Assembly (NCBI GenBank): GCA_004297635.1
Contig: SCUQ01000318.1
Span: forward strand, 1-5,031
Length of the DNA: 5,031 nucleotides
Direction: 5' to 3'
Source of the DNA: Rhizorhabdus sp.
GTDB taxonomy: Bacteria; Pseudomonadota; Alphaproteobacteria; Sphingomonadales; Sphingomonadaceae
Every line of letters begins with the position of its first letter. Within the stretch, counting starts at the first letter, position 1. Made by a program: the position numbers and the translations under genes. The notes beneath the pieces are model-generated. The model saw nothing but the letters and a program-made list of their open reading frames with translations, made no database searches and had not been told where the DNA came from. Of this stretch, positions 1 through 5,031 are shown in pieces.

Positions 1-1050
1 GTGCGCGGCGTCCCGTCCCGTCAGCATCTTGCCGTTGAGCAGCAGACGATCGCCCGGCTTCCAGCTCGCGACGATCTCGGGCGTCAACGTGTCGAGGTCG
101 ACCTTGATCGCTTCCTTGGACGGGGTCCACTGCACCTTCGGCCATTCGTCGAGGCTCGGCGGCTCCAGATAGGCCGGGCCCGATCCGTCGAGATGGAAAT
201 GCGCGTGACGGGTCGCCGCGCAGTTCGGGATCATCGCCACCGGCTTCGACGCCGCGTGGGTCGGATAGTCGAGGATCTTGACGTCCAGGATCGTCGCCAG
301 CCCGCCCAGGCCCTGCGCGCCGATGCCCAGCGCATTGACCTTGTCGAAGATTTCGATGCGCAGCCGTTCGATATCGTTCTGCGGGCCGCGCTGCTTGAGC
401 TGGGCCATGTCGATATCGCCCATCAGCGATTCCTTGGCCATCGTCATCGCCTTTTCGGCGGTGCCGCCGATGCCGATGCCGAGCATGCCGGGCGGACACC
501 AGCCGGCGCCCATTTTCGGGACCATTTCGAGCACCCAGTCGACGATCGATTCCGACGGGTTGAGCATGGCGAATTTCGACTTGTTCTCCGAACCGCCGCC
601 CTTCGCCGCCACCGCGACCTCGACATGATGACCCGGCACCATCTCGACATTCAGCACAGAGGGGGTGTTGTCCTTGGTGTTCACCCGGCCGAAGGCGGGG
701 TCCTTCAGGATCGAGGCGCGCAGCTTGTTCTCGGGATGGAGATAGGCGCGGCGCACGCCTTCGTCGACGACCTCCTGCAGGCTGCGCTCCGAATCGAGCA
801 TGCACTGCTGGCCCCATTTAATGAACACGGTGACGATGCCGGTGTCCTGGCAGATCGGGCGGTGCCCCTCGGCGCACATCCGGCTGTTGGTCAGGATCTG
901 GGCGATGGCATCCTTGGCCGCCGGCCCCTGCTCCGCCTCATAGGCGGCGCCGAGCGCGCGGATATAATCCATCGGGTGATAATAGCTGATATATTGGAGC
1001 GCGTCGGCGACGCTCTCGATCAGATCGGCTTCCTTGATGATGACGGTCAT
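1..1050 (-). CDS. fumA: Class I fumarate hydratase (4Fe-4S fumarase), 3' end beyond the window
   Basis: Catalyses reversible hydration of fumarate to L-malate in the TCA cycle, in the cytoplasm. The minus strand is open from the ATG at 1050 to the window edge, giving 350 residues; the family is usually about 500, so the C-terminal domain is mostly missing. Visible motifs are ICQDTG (66-71, Cys67), WCPPGMLGIGIGG (184-196, Cys185) and NCAATRHAHF (276-285, Cys277). The three Cys match the expected cluster ligands in order and spacing (about 118 and 92 residues apart, as in E. coli FumA). KGGGSENKS (150-158) and the TGRDAAH hinge (344-350), which leads into the C-terminal domain, also fit. A GGAG lies 8 nt upstream of the start. 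The gene diverges from phhA. It is clearly class I, not the iron-free class II FumC. The symbol follows the single-chain E. coli enzyme and could be assigned differently. Confidence 0.96.
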   Translation of the reverse strand, partial: MTVIIKEADLIESVADALQYISYYHPMDYIRALGAAYEAEQGPAAKDAIAQILTNSRMCAEGHRPICQDTGIVTVFIKWGQQCMLDSERSLQEVVDEGVRRAYLHPENKLRASILKDPAFGRVNTKDNTPSVLNVEMVPGHHVEVAVAAKGGGSENKSKFAMLNPSESIVDWVLEMVPKMGAGWCPPGMLGIGIGGTAEKAMTMAKESLMGDIDMAQLKQRGPQNDIERLRIEIFDKVNALGIGAQGLGGLATILDVKILDYPTHAASKPVAMIPNCAATRHAHFHLDGSGPAYLEPPSLDEWPKVQWTPSKEAIKVDLDTLTPEIVASWKPGDRLLLNGKMLTGRDAAH

Positions 1051-1058
1051 GGCCCCGG

Positions 1059-1062
1059 CTCC
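1059..1062 (-). promoter_or_regulatory. Ribosome binding site of the fumarase gene
   Basis: On the minus strand GGAG sits 8 nt upstream of the ATG at 1050. This fixes the start of the fumarase; no competing in-frame start with a comparable site is seen. Confidence 0.7.
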
Positions 1063-1137
1063 GGAAAATGCTGCTCTGTGGCCAGCGGGCATAAACGGCC
1101 CCGCCCCGCCGGTCAGCCAAAAAATCGCTCTTCTCTC

Positions 1138-1173
1138 CGATGGAAATAGTAACATTTGTTGCTATATCCATCG
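1138..1173. promoter_or_regulatory. Long inverted repeat in the fumarase/phhA divergent region, candidate operator
   Basis: Two 17-nt arms (1138-1154 and 1157-1173) around a central TT pair at 15 of 17 positions. The mismatches are A/A at 1145/1166 and T/G at 1150/1161. The core reads ATAGTAACA, then TT, then TGTTGCTAT, and the outer arms read CGATGG and CCATCG. It is A/T-rich in a GC-rich setting and ends two bases before the phhA ATG at 1176. Near-perfect twofold symmetry of this length suits a dimeric or tetrameric transcription factor. An mRNA hairpin at the phhA start is the alternative. The regulator cannot be named from the sequence. A TATATC at 1163-1168 within it could be a -10 element for phhA with almost no leader, but no good -35 is visible. 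Confidence 0.6.
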
Positions 1174-1175
1174 AC

Positions 1176-2045
1176 ATGCTGAAAACCGACCAGACGATCG
1201 AGCCCACGCCGCCGCCCGGCGCCGCCGCCGACTGGACCATCGACCAGGGCTGGGAGGGCTATACGCCCGCCGAGCACGCTACTTGGGACAGGCTCTTCGC
1301 CCGTCAGACCGCGATGCTCCCGGGCCGCGTCGTCCCCGCCTTCCTCGAGGGCGTGGCGCTGGCAGGGCTCGACAGGCCAGGCATCCCCGATTTCGGTGCA
1401 TTGTCCGAACGGCTGATGAAGGCCACCGGCTGGCAGGTGCTGGCCGTACCCGGCCTGGTGCCCGAGCCGGTCTTCTTCGAGCATCTCGCCCATCGCCGCT
1501 TCGTCGCGGGCAACTTCATCCGCCGTCCCGACCAGCTCGACTATCTGCAGGAACCCGATATCTTCCATGACGTGTTCGGCCATGTCCCGCTGCTCGCCCA
1601 TCCGGCCTTCGCCGATTATATGCAGGCCTATGGCGAAGGCGGCCTGCGTGCATTGGAAAAAGGCGCGATTGACCGGCTGGCGCGGCTCTACTGGTACACT
1701 GTCGAATTCGGCCTGATTCGCGACGGAGACGACTGCCGGCTCTATGGGGCCGGGATCGTCTCCTCCTATGGCGAATCGATGTTCGCGCTGGACGACCCTT
1801 CCCCCAACCGGATCGGCTTCGATCTCAGGCGGGTGATGCGGACGCGCTACCGCATCGACGATTATCAGCAGAACTACTTCGTGATCGACAGCTTCGACGA
1901 TCTGCTGCGCCAGACGATCGAGACCGATTTCGCGCCGCTATATCAGGAGATCGCCACCCAGCCCGACTATGAACCGGGCGAGCTCGCGCCAGGCGATGTG
2001 ATCATCACCCGGGGCACGCAGGCCTATGCGCTGGCCAAGGACTGA
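1176..2045 (+). CDS. phhA: Phenylalanine-4-hydroxylase (bacterial, catalytic domain only)
   Basis: Converts L-phenylalanine to L-tyrosine using O2, tetrahydropterin and non-haem iron; the first step of phenylalanine breakdown through tyrosine. From the ATG at 1176 it has 289 residues, close to other bacterial enzymes (about 260-300), and no N-terminal ACT regulatory domain. The iron facial triad is visible: FHDVFGH with His131 and His136, and Glu177 in LYWYTVEFGL, matching His138/His143/Glu184 of the Chromobacterium enzyme. The LAVPGLVPE segment (residues 89-97) is also typical. An in-frame ATG at 1140 would add 12 residues, but those codons (ATA, GTA, ACA, TTT, GTT) are unlike the rest of the gene and lie inside the inverted repeat, so 1176 is preferred. 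No clear Shine-Dalgarno precedes either start. The pterin recycling enzyme (phhB) is not in the window. A glycosyltransferase gene follows 50 bp downstream on the same strand. Confidence 0.95.
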   Translation: MLKTDQTIEPTPPPGAAADWTIDQGWEGYTPAEHATWDRLFARQTAMLPGRVVPAFLEGVALAGLDRPGIPDFGALSERLMKATGWQVLAVPGLVPEPVFFEHLAHRRFVAGNFIRRPDQLDYLQEPDIFHDVFGHVPLLAHPAFADYMQAYGEGGLRALEKGAIDRLARLYWYTVEFGLIRDGDDCRLYGAGIVSSYGESMFALDDPSPNRIGFDLRRVMRTRYRIDDYQQNYFVIDSFDDLLRQTIETDFAPLYQEIATQPDYEPGELAPGDVIITRGTQAYALAKD

Positions 2046-2047
2046 CA

Positions 2048-2063
2048 GCGACGATATCGACGC
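2048..2063. repeat. 16-bp palindrome just after phhA
   Basis: GCG-A-CGATATCG-A-CGC, a perfect 8-bp core flanked by matching GCG/CGC arms with one A/A mismatch pair. It starts three bases after the phhA stop codon. Its role is unknown: no T-tract follows, so it is not a standard terminator, and it could be a protein binding site or chance. Confidence 0.35.
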
Positions 2064-2065
2064 GG

Positions 2066-2095
2066 CGATCGGAACCGCCTAGTCGTCGCCGATCG
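2066..2095 (+). repeat. Potential hairpin abutting the glycosyltransferase start
   Basis: CGATCGG (2066-2072) pairs perfectly with CCGATCG (2089-2095) across a 16-nt loop, and the right arm ends exactly before the ATG at 2096. It lacks a T-run, so termination is unlikely. If it folds in mRNA it would hide the region where a ribosome binding site should lie, favouring starts at 2105 or 2117. CGATCG is very common in this DNA, so a chance origin is possible. Confidence 0.35.
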
Positions 2096-3820
2096 ATGAC
2101 GGACATGACGAGGACCATGCAGGATCACGCAGCCGCGCCGCCGCGCAATGAGATCGTCAGGCTGATCGAGCTGCTGAACCAGGGGCGACTGGCCGAAGCC
2201 ATCGCCCATGGCGAGGATCTCGCACGGCGCTATCGCCCGTCGCCGCCGCTCTACAACATGCTCGGATCGGCCAACATCCAGGCCAACCGCCGCGCCGAAG
2301 CCACGAAATGGTTCGTCAAGGCGCTCGAGATCATCCCCGACGATACCGACACGCTGTATAATCTGGGAATCACGTCGCAGGAGCTCGGCCGCAAGACCGA
2401 CGCGATCGAATGCTTCCGCCGTATCCTGCGGATCAAGCCCGAACTCTCCCAGGTCCGTGCGCTCAAGCTGCTGCTCCAGGCGCATATCTGCGACTGGGAC
2501 GAACTGGCACGGGAGACGGAGGCTCTCGCCACGCTCGGTATGGAGGGTGGCATCGTCTCCCCTTTCACGATGCTGCCGCTGGAGGATCATCCGGAACGTC
2601 ACCGGATACGATCGGAGCGCTATAGCGCGAAGCTGTTCGGCCAGCCGCCCCTGCCGCCGCCGGAGCGCCCTGCGGCGGAACCCGCCCGCCTCCGCATCGG
2701 CTATTTCTCCGCGGAGATACGCAACCATCCGGTCGCGCGGCTGATCGCAAGGATACTCGAACTTCATGATCGATCGCGCTTCGAGGTCCATGTCTATTCC
2801 TATGGCCCGGTCCTCGAGGATGAGATGCGCGGCCGCATCATGGCGGCCGCCGATATTTTCCGCGACGTGCCCGGCCTCGCCGAACACGATATCGCCGAAC
2901 TGGCCCGTCGCGACGGGATCGACGTGGCGATCGATCTGACCGGACATACCAGCTATTCGCGCAGCGGCCTGTTCGCCTGCCGCCCGGCACCGGTCCAGAT
3001 ATCCTATCTCGGCTATCCCGGCACGATCGGGGCTCCCTGCATCGATTATATCGTCGCCGACCGGACTATCATCCCCGACGATCAGACCCGCTTCTACAGC
3101 GAAGCGCCGATCTATCTGCCGCATGTCTATCAGGCGCAGGACGACCAGGCCGAGATCGCCGATCCGGCGCCCAGCCGGGCGTCGCTTGGATTGCCGGAAC
3201 GAGGCTTTGTCTTCTGCGGGATCAACAATGGATACAAGATCCAGCCGCGCCTGTACGACATATGGATGCGGCTGCTGGGGGCGGTCGAGGGCAGCGTGCT
3301 GTGGCTGCTGCGATCCAATCCCTGGGCGGAGCAGAATCTGCGCCGGCAGGCCGCCGCGCGCGGCGTCGACCCCGATCGCATCGTCTTCGCCGACTGGAAG
3401 CCGCACGCGGACTATCTCGCCCAGTTCCGCCAGGCCGACCTGTTCCTCGACAGCTTCGTCTACAATGCCGGGGCGACCGCCAGCAACGCGCTTTGGGCGG
3501 GCCTGCCGGTCGTGACGCGGATGGGCACCGGCTACCCCGCGCGCATGGCGGGAAGTCTGCTGAATGCGATCGGCCTGCCCGATCTCGTCACCACCTCCGA
3601 CGAGGATTATGAGCGGCTGGCGCTGGACCTGGCGACCAGCCCCGACCGGCTGGACGGGATCAGGGCGAGGCTGGCGGCGAACCGGACGACGATGCCGCTG
3701 TTCGACAGCCCCCTGTTCACGCGCCATCTGGAGGAAGCCTATCGCCTGGCCTATCGGCGCTGGCTCGGCGGCGGGCAGCCCGTGCCGATCGACATTGCCG
3801 ACCTGCGCGGCGCCGCCTGA
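2096..3820 (+). CDS. TPR-containing GT41 family glycosyltransferase (OGT/SPINDLY-like)
   Basis: 574-residue, probably cytoplasmic protein expected to transfer a sugar from a nucleotide-sugar donor to protein (or possibly another acceptor). About three TPR helix pairs occupy residues 18-118 (for example TLYNLGITSQELGRKTDAIECF), followed by the linker motif ICDWDEL (131-137) common in bacterial GT41. The two-lobed GT-B catalytic region starts near 198. Its motifs are RNHPVARL (209-216), DLTGHTSYSR (280-289), YLGYPGTIG (304-312), NNGYKIQP (377-384; Lys381 matches the UDP-contacting Lys of human OGT), NAGATASNALWAGLPVVT (457-474) and a C-terminal LFDSPLFTRHLEEAY. The usual HTTASDALW is changed here, with Gly459 in place of His. 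No signal peptide or membrane segment is seen. Starts at 2096, 2105 and 2117 are all possible and none has a well-placed Shine-Dalgarno. It may be cotranscribed with phhA. Donor and acceptor are unknown; flagellin glycosylation is one precedent for TPR-GT proteins in alphaproteobacteria, but nothing here supports it directly. Confidence 0.9.
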   Translation: MTDMTRTMQDHAAAPPRNEIVRLIELLNQGRLAEAIAHGEDLARRYRPSPPLYNMLGSANIQANRRAEATKWFVKALEIIPDDTDTLYNLGITSQELGRKTDAIECFRRILRIKPELSQVRALKLLLQAHICDWDELARETEALATLGMEGGIVSPFTMLPLEDHPERHRIRSERYSAKLFGQPPLPPPERPAAEPARLRIGYFSAEIRNHPVARLIARILELHDRSRFEVHVYSYGPVLEDEMRGRIMAAADIFRDVPGLAEHDIAELARRDGIDVAIDLTGHTSYSRSGLFACRPAPVQISYLGYPGTIGAPCIDYIVADRTIIPDDQTRFYSEAPIYLPHVYQAQDDQAEIADPAPSRASLGLPERGFVFCGINNGYKIQPRLYDIWMRLLGAVEGSVLWLLRSNPWAEQNLRRQAAARGVDPDRIVFADWKPHADYLAQFRQADLFLDSFVYNAGATASNALWAGLPVVTRMGTGYPARMAGSLLNAIGLPDLVTTSDEDYERLALDLATSPDRLDGIRARLAANRTTMPLFDSPLFTRHLEEAYRLAYRRWLGGGQPVPIDIADLRGAA

Positions 3821-3823
3821 AAC

Positions 3824-3857
3824 GACAAGGGGCCGATCGCGATGACCGGCCCCTGTC
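3824..3857. terminator. Bidirectional hairpin terminator between convergent genes
   Basis: GGGGCCG (3829-3835) pairs perfectly with CGGCCCC (3847-3853), extended by A3828-T3854. After a bulged A, GAC (3824-3826) pairs with GTC (3855-3857). The loop is 11 nt. The plus strand continues with CTTT and the minus strand reads TTGTCGTTT past the hairpin. It lies between the stops of the glycosyltransferase (3820) and the PspC gene (3879), as expected for a shared terminator. The T-tracts are short. Confidence 0.65.
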
Positions 3858-3878
3858 TTTCCGCGATGTCCCGGAGGA

Positions 3879-4169
3879 TCAGGCTGCGATCGGAAGCTCC
3901 GCCGCCGCGGCGTCATTGTCGGCGCGGGGCGCGATCGGCCCGGCGTTGGCCGCTGCCGCCGCGCGGACCGGGAAGAGCAGCCGCGAGGCGAGCACCACCA
4001 GACCGAGACCCAGATAGACCGACAGAACGACCTTAGGGCTCACCAGCAGCGCGACCGAGAATATGATCCGCAGCCAGTTGGCGTTGAAGCCGAAATCCTG
4101 GCCGATCGCCTCGCAGACGCCCAGGAAGGTGTCGTGGCGCCAGAAGACCGCTGTGCTGCTCTGCATCAT
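3879..4169 (-). CDS. Small PspC-domain membrane protein
   Basis: A 96-residue protein with a PspC-type domain, known from phage-shock and envelope-stress systems where PspC sits in the inner membrane. The domain covers about residues 9-67: FWRHDTFLGVCEAIG, then DFGFNANWLRI, then a hydrophobic stretch (33-61, broken by SPK at 44-46) ending in SRLLFP. This fits one membrane span or a hairpin. An Ala-rich tail with few charges follows. The start at 4169 (adjacent ATG at 4166) has GGGA 5 nt upstream and immediately precedes the domain. An in-frame ATG at 4211 with AAGGGG 5 nt upstream would give 110 residues and cannot be excluded. The gene is convergent with the glycosyltransferase. No pspA, pspB or pspF is present in the window, so it is a stand-alone PspC-like gene rather than part of a visible psp operon. 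Its exact role is unknown. Confidence 0.85.
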   Translation of the reverse strand: MMQSSTAVFWRHDTFLGVCEAIGQDFGFNANWLRIIFSVALLVSPKVVLSVYLGLGLVVLASRLLFPVRAAAAANAGPIAPRADNDAAAAELPIAA

Positions 4170-4222
4170 ATTCGTCCCAAATCTCTGGCGGACCGGATGA
4201 TCCGCGCTCATGCACACCCCTT

Positions 4223-4238
4223 CGCAGGAGTCATGCCA
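4223..4238 (-). promoter_or_regulatory. Possible sigma-54-type -24/-12 promoter of the PspC gene
   Basis: The minus strand reads TGGCATGACTCCTGCG, against the consensus TGGCACG-N4-TTGCW. The invariant GG and GC pairs are present at the right spacing, and three defined positions deviate. With GC at -12 transcription would begin near 4212, giving a leader of about 43 nt to the ATG at 4169. E. coli psp genes use sigma-54 with PspF, which makes the match worth recording, but a short motif like this can arise by chance. Confidence 0.3.
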
Positions 4239-4370
4239 ATTTCGTTTTTTGCTTCTTCCCAATGACTTAACGAGAGACCCCTGGCCGGCCGCCGTCATGC
4301 CCTGTGCGGTTCTCGCTAAATATTGGCAAAGCTCACCAGTTCAGCAACCGTTCGACAGCGTCTAATCGGC

Positions 4371-4386
4371 TTCCGGTTAACCGAAA
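4371..4386. repeat. 16-bp palindrome upstream of the acetyltransferase
   Basis: TTCCGGTTAACCGAAA pairs at all positions except C4373/A4384, with a perfect CGGTTAACCG core. It is a candidate operator about 200 bp upstream of the acetyltransferase start. Its role is not known. Confidence 0.35.
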
Positions 4387-4472
4387 CTGTACGAGCACGC
4401 GGCTGGCGCGCGGGTGCCGCCGCGCGGCCCCGATGTGCGTCGGTGCGCGTTGACCGGTTTCCAGGCTGCGAC

Positions 4473-4502
4473 CCGATCGACACCCAGCCGATCGACACCC
4501 AG
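4473..4502 (+). repeat. Perfect 15-bp tandem duplication
   Basis: CCGATCGACACCCAG occurs twice with no spacer (4473-4487 and 4488-4502). It lies in the intergenic region 80-110 bp upstream of the acetyltransferase start. Two identical copies suggest a recent slippage event, or paired binding sites. Confidence 0.85.
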
Positions 4503-4573
4503 GCGCGGCCGTCGCCACCTCTCCAGCATCCGACGTTCAGGTCGAGCCTGGGGATGGCGGTCATTGCGGTTAC

Positions 4574-4577
4574 GGAG
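4574..4577 (+). promoter_or_regulatory. Ribosome binding site of the acetyltransferase gene
   Basis: GGAG with a 7-nt spacer before the ATG at 4585. It is the best-placed Shine-Dalgarno in the window and fixes this start. Confidence 0.75.
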
Positions 4578-4584
4578 ACATTGC

Positions 4585-5031
4585 ATGAGCGGCGCCGAAC
4601 TCACATTGCCGACCGACCCGCAGCCGAATGTCGCGCCGGTCGCCCCGGACTGGACGGGATATCTCACCACGCGCAGTGGTTTCGAATTCTTCACCCGGCC
4701 CGCCCGTCCGGCGGATGAGCATCAACTCGGCCTGTTCTTCGAAAAGGTGACGGCGGAGGATCTGCGCTTCCGCTTCCTGTCGTCGGTCGGCCGGATAAGC
4801 CCGGACCAGCTGGAAGCGATGACCGCCTATGACCGCCGGACCACCGAAAATTTCCTGGCCTATGACAAGGACCACATGTCGATCTTCGCCACCGCGATGC
4901 TGGCTGCGGATTCCAAGCTGGAGACCGCCGAAATCGCGATCGCGATCCTGCCCGACTACAAGAATCGAGGAGCCAGCTGGACATTGCTCGAGCATATCGC
5001 CCGGTTCGCGCGGTCCAGGGGAATAGCGACG
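4585..5031 (+). CDS. GNAT family N-acetyltransferase, 3' end beyond the window
   Basis: The frame is open from the ATG at 4585 to the window edge (149 residues). An N-terminal extension of about 34 residues precedes the fold, which begins with FEFFTRPARPADEHQLGLFF (33-52), a typical GNAT first strand and helix. LRFRFLSS (60-67) resembles the 'LRFF' helix of the PatZ-type acetyltransferase domain. Strand 4 (AEIAIAILPDY, 115-125) leads into the acetyl-CoA loop KNRGAS (126-131) and the helix WTLLEHIARFARSRGI (132-147), the usual pattern of this group. The loop departs from the common R/Q-x-x-G-x-G/A by Lys126 and Ser131. The remaining C-terminal strands are outside the window. The substrate cannot be inferred, and both protein lysine and small-molecule acetylation are possible. 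It is oriented divergently from the PspC gene. Confidence 0.88.
   Translation, partial: MSGAELTLPTDPQPNVAPVAPDWTGYLTTRSGFEFFTRPARPADEHQLGLFFEKVTAEDLRFRFLSSVGRISPDQLEAMTAYDRRTTENFLAYDKDHMSIFATAMLAADSKLETAEIAIAILPDYKNRGASWTLLEHIARFARSRGIAT

Larger units (their letters stand above)
4212..4584. other. Intergenic region between divergent PspC and GNAT genes
   Basis: No convincing gene is seen here on either strand. Open frames exist, but they are rich in Arg and Pro, overlap the start of the acetyltransferase in a different frame, or have no recognisable family features. The region holds the possible -24/-12 element (4223-4238), a loose inverted pair (4265-4276 with 4310-4321), a 16-bp palindrome (4371-4386), a 7-bp GC stem (4407-4413 with 4420-4426, no T-run) and a 15-bp tandem repeat (4473-4502). 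TTGACC at 4450-4455 resembles a -35 box for the downstream gene, but no matching -10 is evident. Confidence 0.6.

Noticed and set aside
1..1149. 382-codon open frame on the plus strand opposite the fumarase
   Set aside because: Its translation is rich in Arg, His and Asp with no family motif, while the minus strand gives a clear class I fumarase with all three cluster cysteines. It is a by-product of high-GC codon bias.
2024..3916. 630-codon open frame on the minus strand opposite the glycosyltransferase
   Set aside because: It is longer than the real gene but has no recognisable domain, overlaps the ends of phhA and the PspC gene, and is Arg/Gln/Asp rich as expected for an antisense shadow. 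The plus strand carries TPR and GT41 motifs.
4212..4298. N-terminal extension of the PspC gene up to 4298 (139 residues)
   Set aside because: The extra residues are polar and without similarity to the family. Starts at 4169 or 4211 have ribosome binding sites and sit close to the conserved domain.
4407..4426. GC-only 7-bp stem as a terminator
   Set aside because: There is no T-tract after it on either strand and no gene ends nearby. In such GC-rich sequence the pairing is easily accidental.
4316..4564. 82-codon minus-strand open frame in the intergenic region
   Set aside because: Its only notable feature (GWVSI repeated) comes from the 15-bp tandem duplication. Composition and lack of a family signature argue against a gene.
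4323..4718. 131-codon plus-strand open frame overlapping the acetyltransferase start
   Set aside because: It has no family features, Arg/Pro-rich composition and no good ribosome binding site, and it runs out of frame into the well-supported GNAT gene.

Overview
The window reads as chromosomal DNA of a high-GC alphaproteobacterium, most likely a sphingomonad (Sphingomonadales). This is inferred from the strong G/C third-position bias, the style of the short PspC-domain protein, and the very frequent hexamer CGATCG (21 copies by hand count). No mobile elements, tRNA or rRNA genes, CRISPR arrays or phage genes are visible. The layout is five genes, two of them cut by the window edges.

Left part: positions 1-1050 on the minus strand hold the first 350 residues of a class I (4Fe-4S) fumarase. 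Its start is at 1050 and the gene runs off the left edge. Diverging from it, with about 125 bp between starts, is phenylalanine-4-hydroxylase (phhA, 1176-2045, +). The divergent gap contains a long, nearly perfect inverted repeat (1138-1173) that ends two bases before the preferred phhA start. It is the best regulatory candidate in the window. Phenylalanine/tyrosine breakdown yields fumarate, so the pairing is metabolically sensible, although the rest of the pathway is not visible here.

Middle: 50 bp after phhA, on the same strand, is a TPR-containing GT41 family (OGT/SPINDLY-like) glycosyltransferase (2096-3820). It retains most family motifs but lacks the His of the usual 'HTT' nucleotide-sugar motif. 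A hairpin at 3824-3857 probably ends transcription in both directions, because the next gene is convergent.

Right part: a small PspC-domain membrane protein lies on the minus strand (3879-4169), with a possible sigma-54-like -24/-12 element upstream. An intergenic stretch of roughly 370-415 bp follows, holding a 15-bp perfect tandem duplication and a short palindrome. A GNAT-family acetyltransferase then begins at 4585 (+), with a clear ribosome binding site, and runs off the right edge.

Most of the window looks like ordinary housekeeping or accessory metabolism. I found no convincing undescribed multi-gene system. The points most worth checking are the phhA/fumarase intergenic inverted repeat, the altered GT41 motif, and the possible sigma-54 control of a lone pspC.
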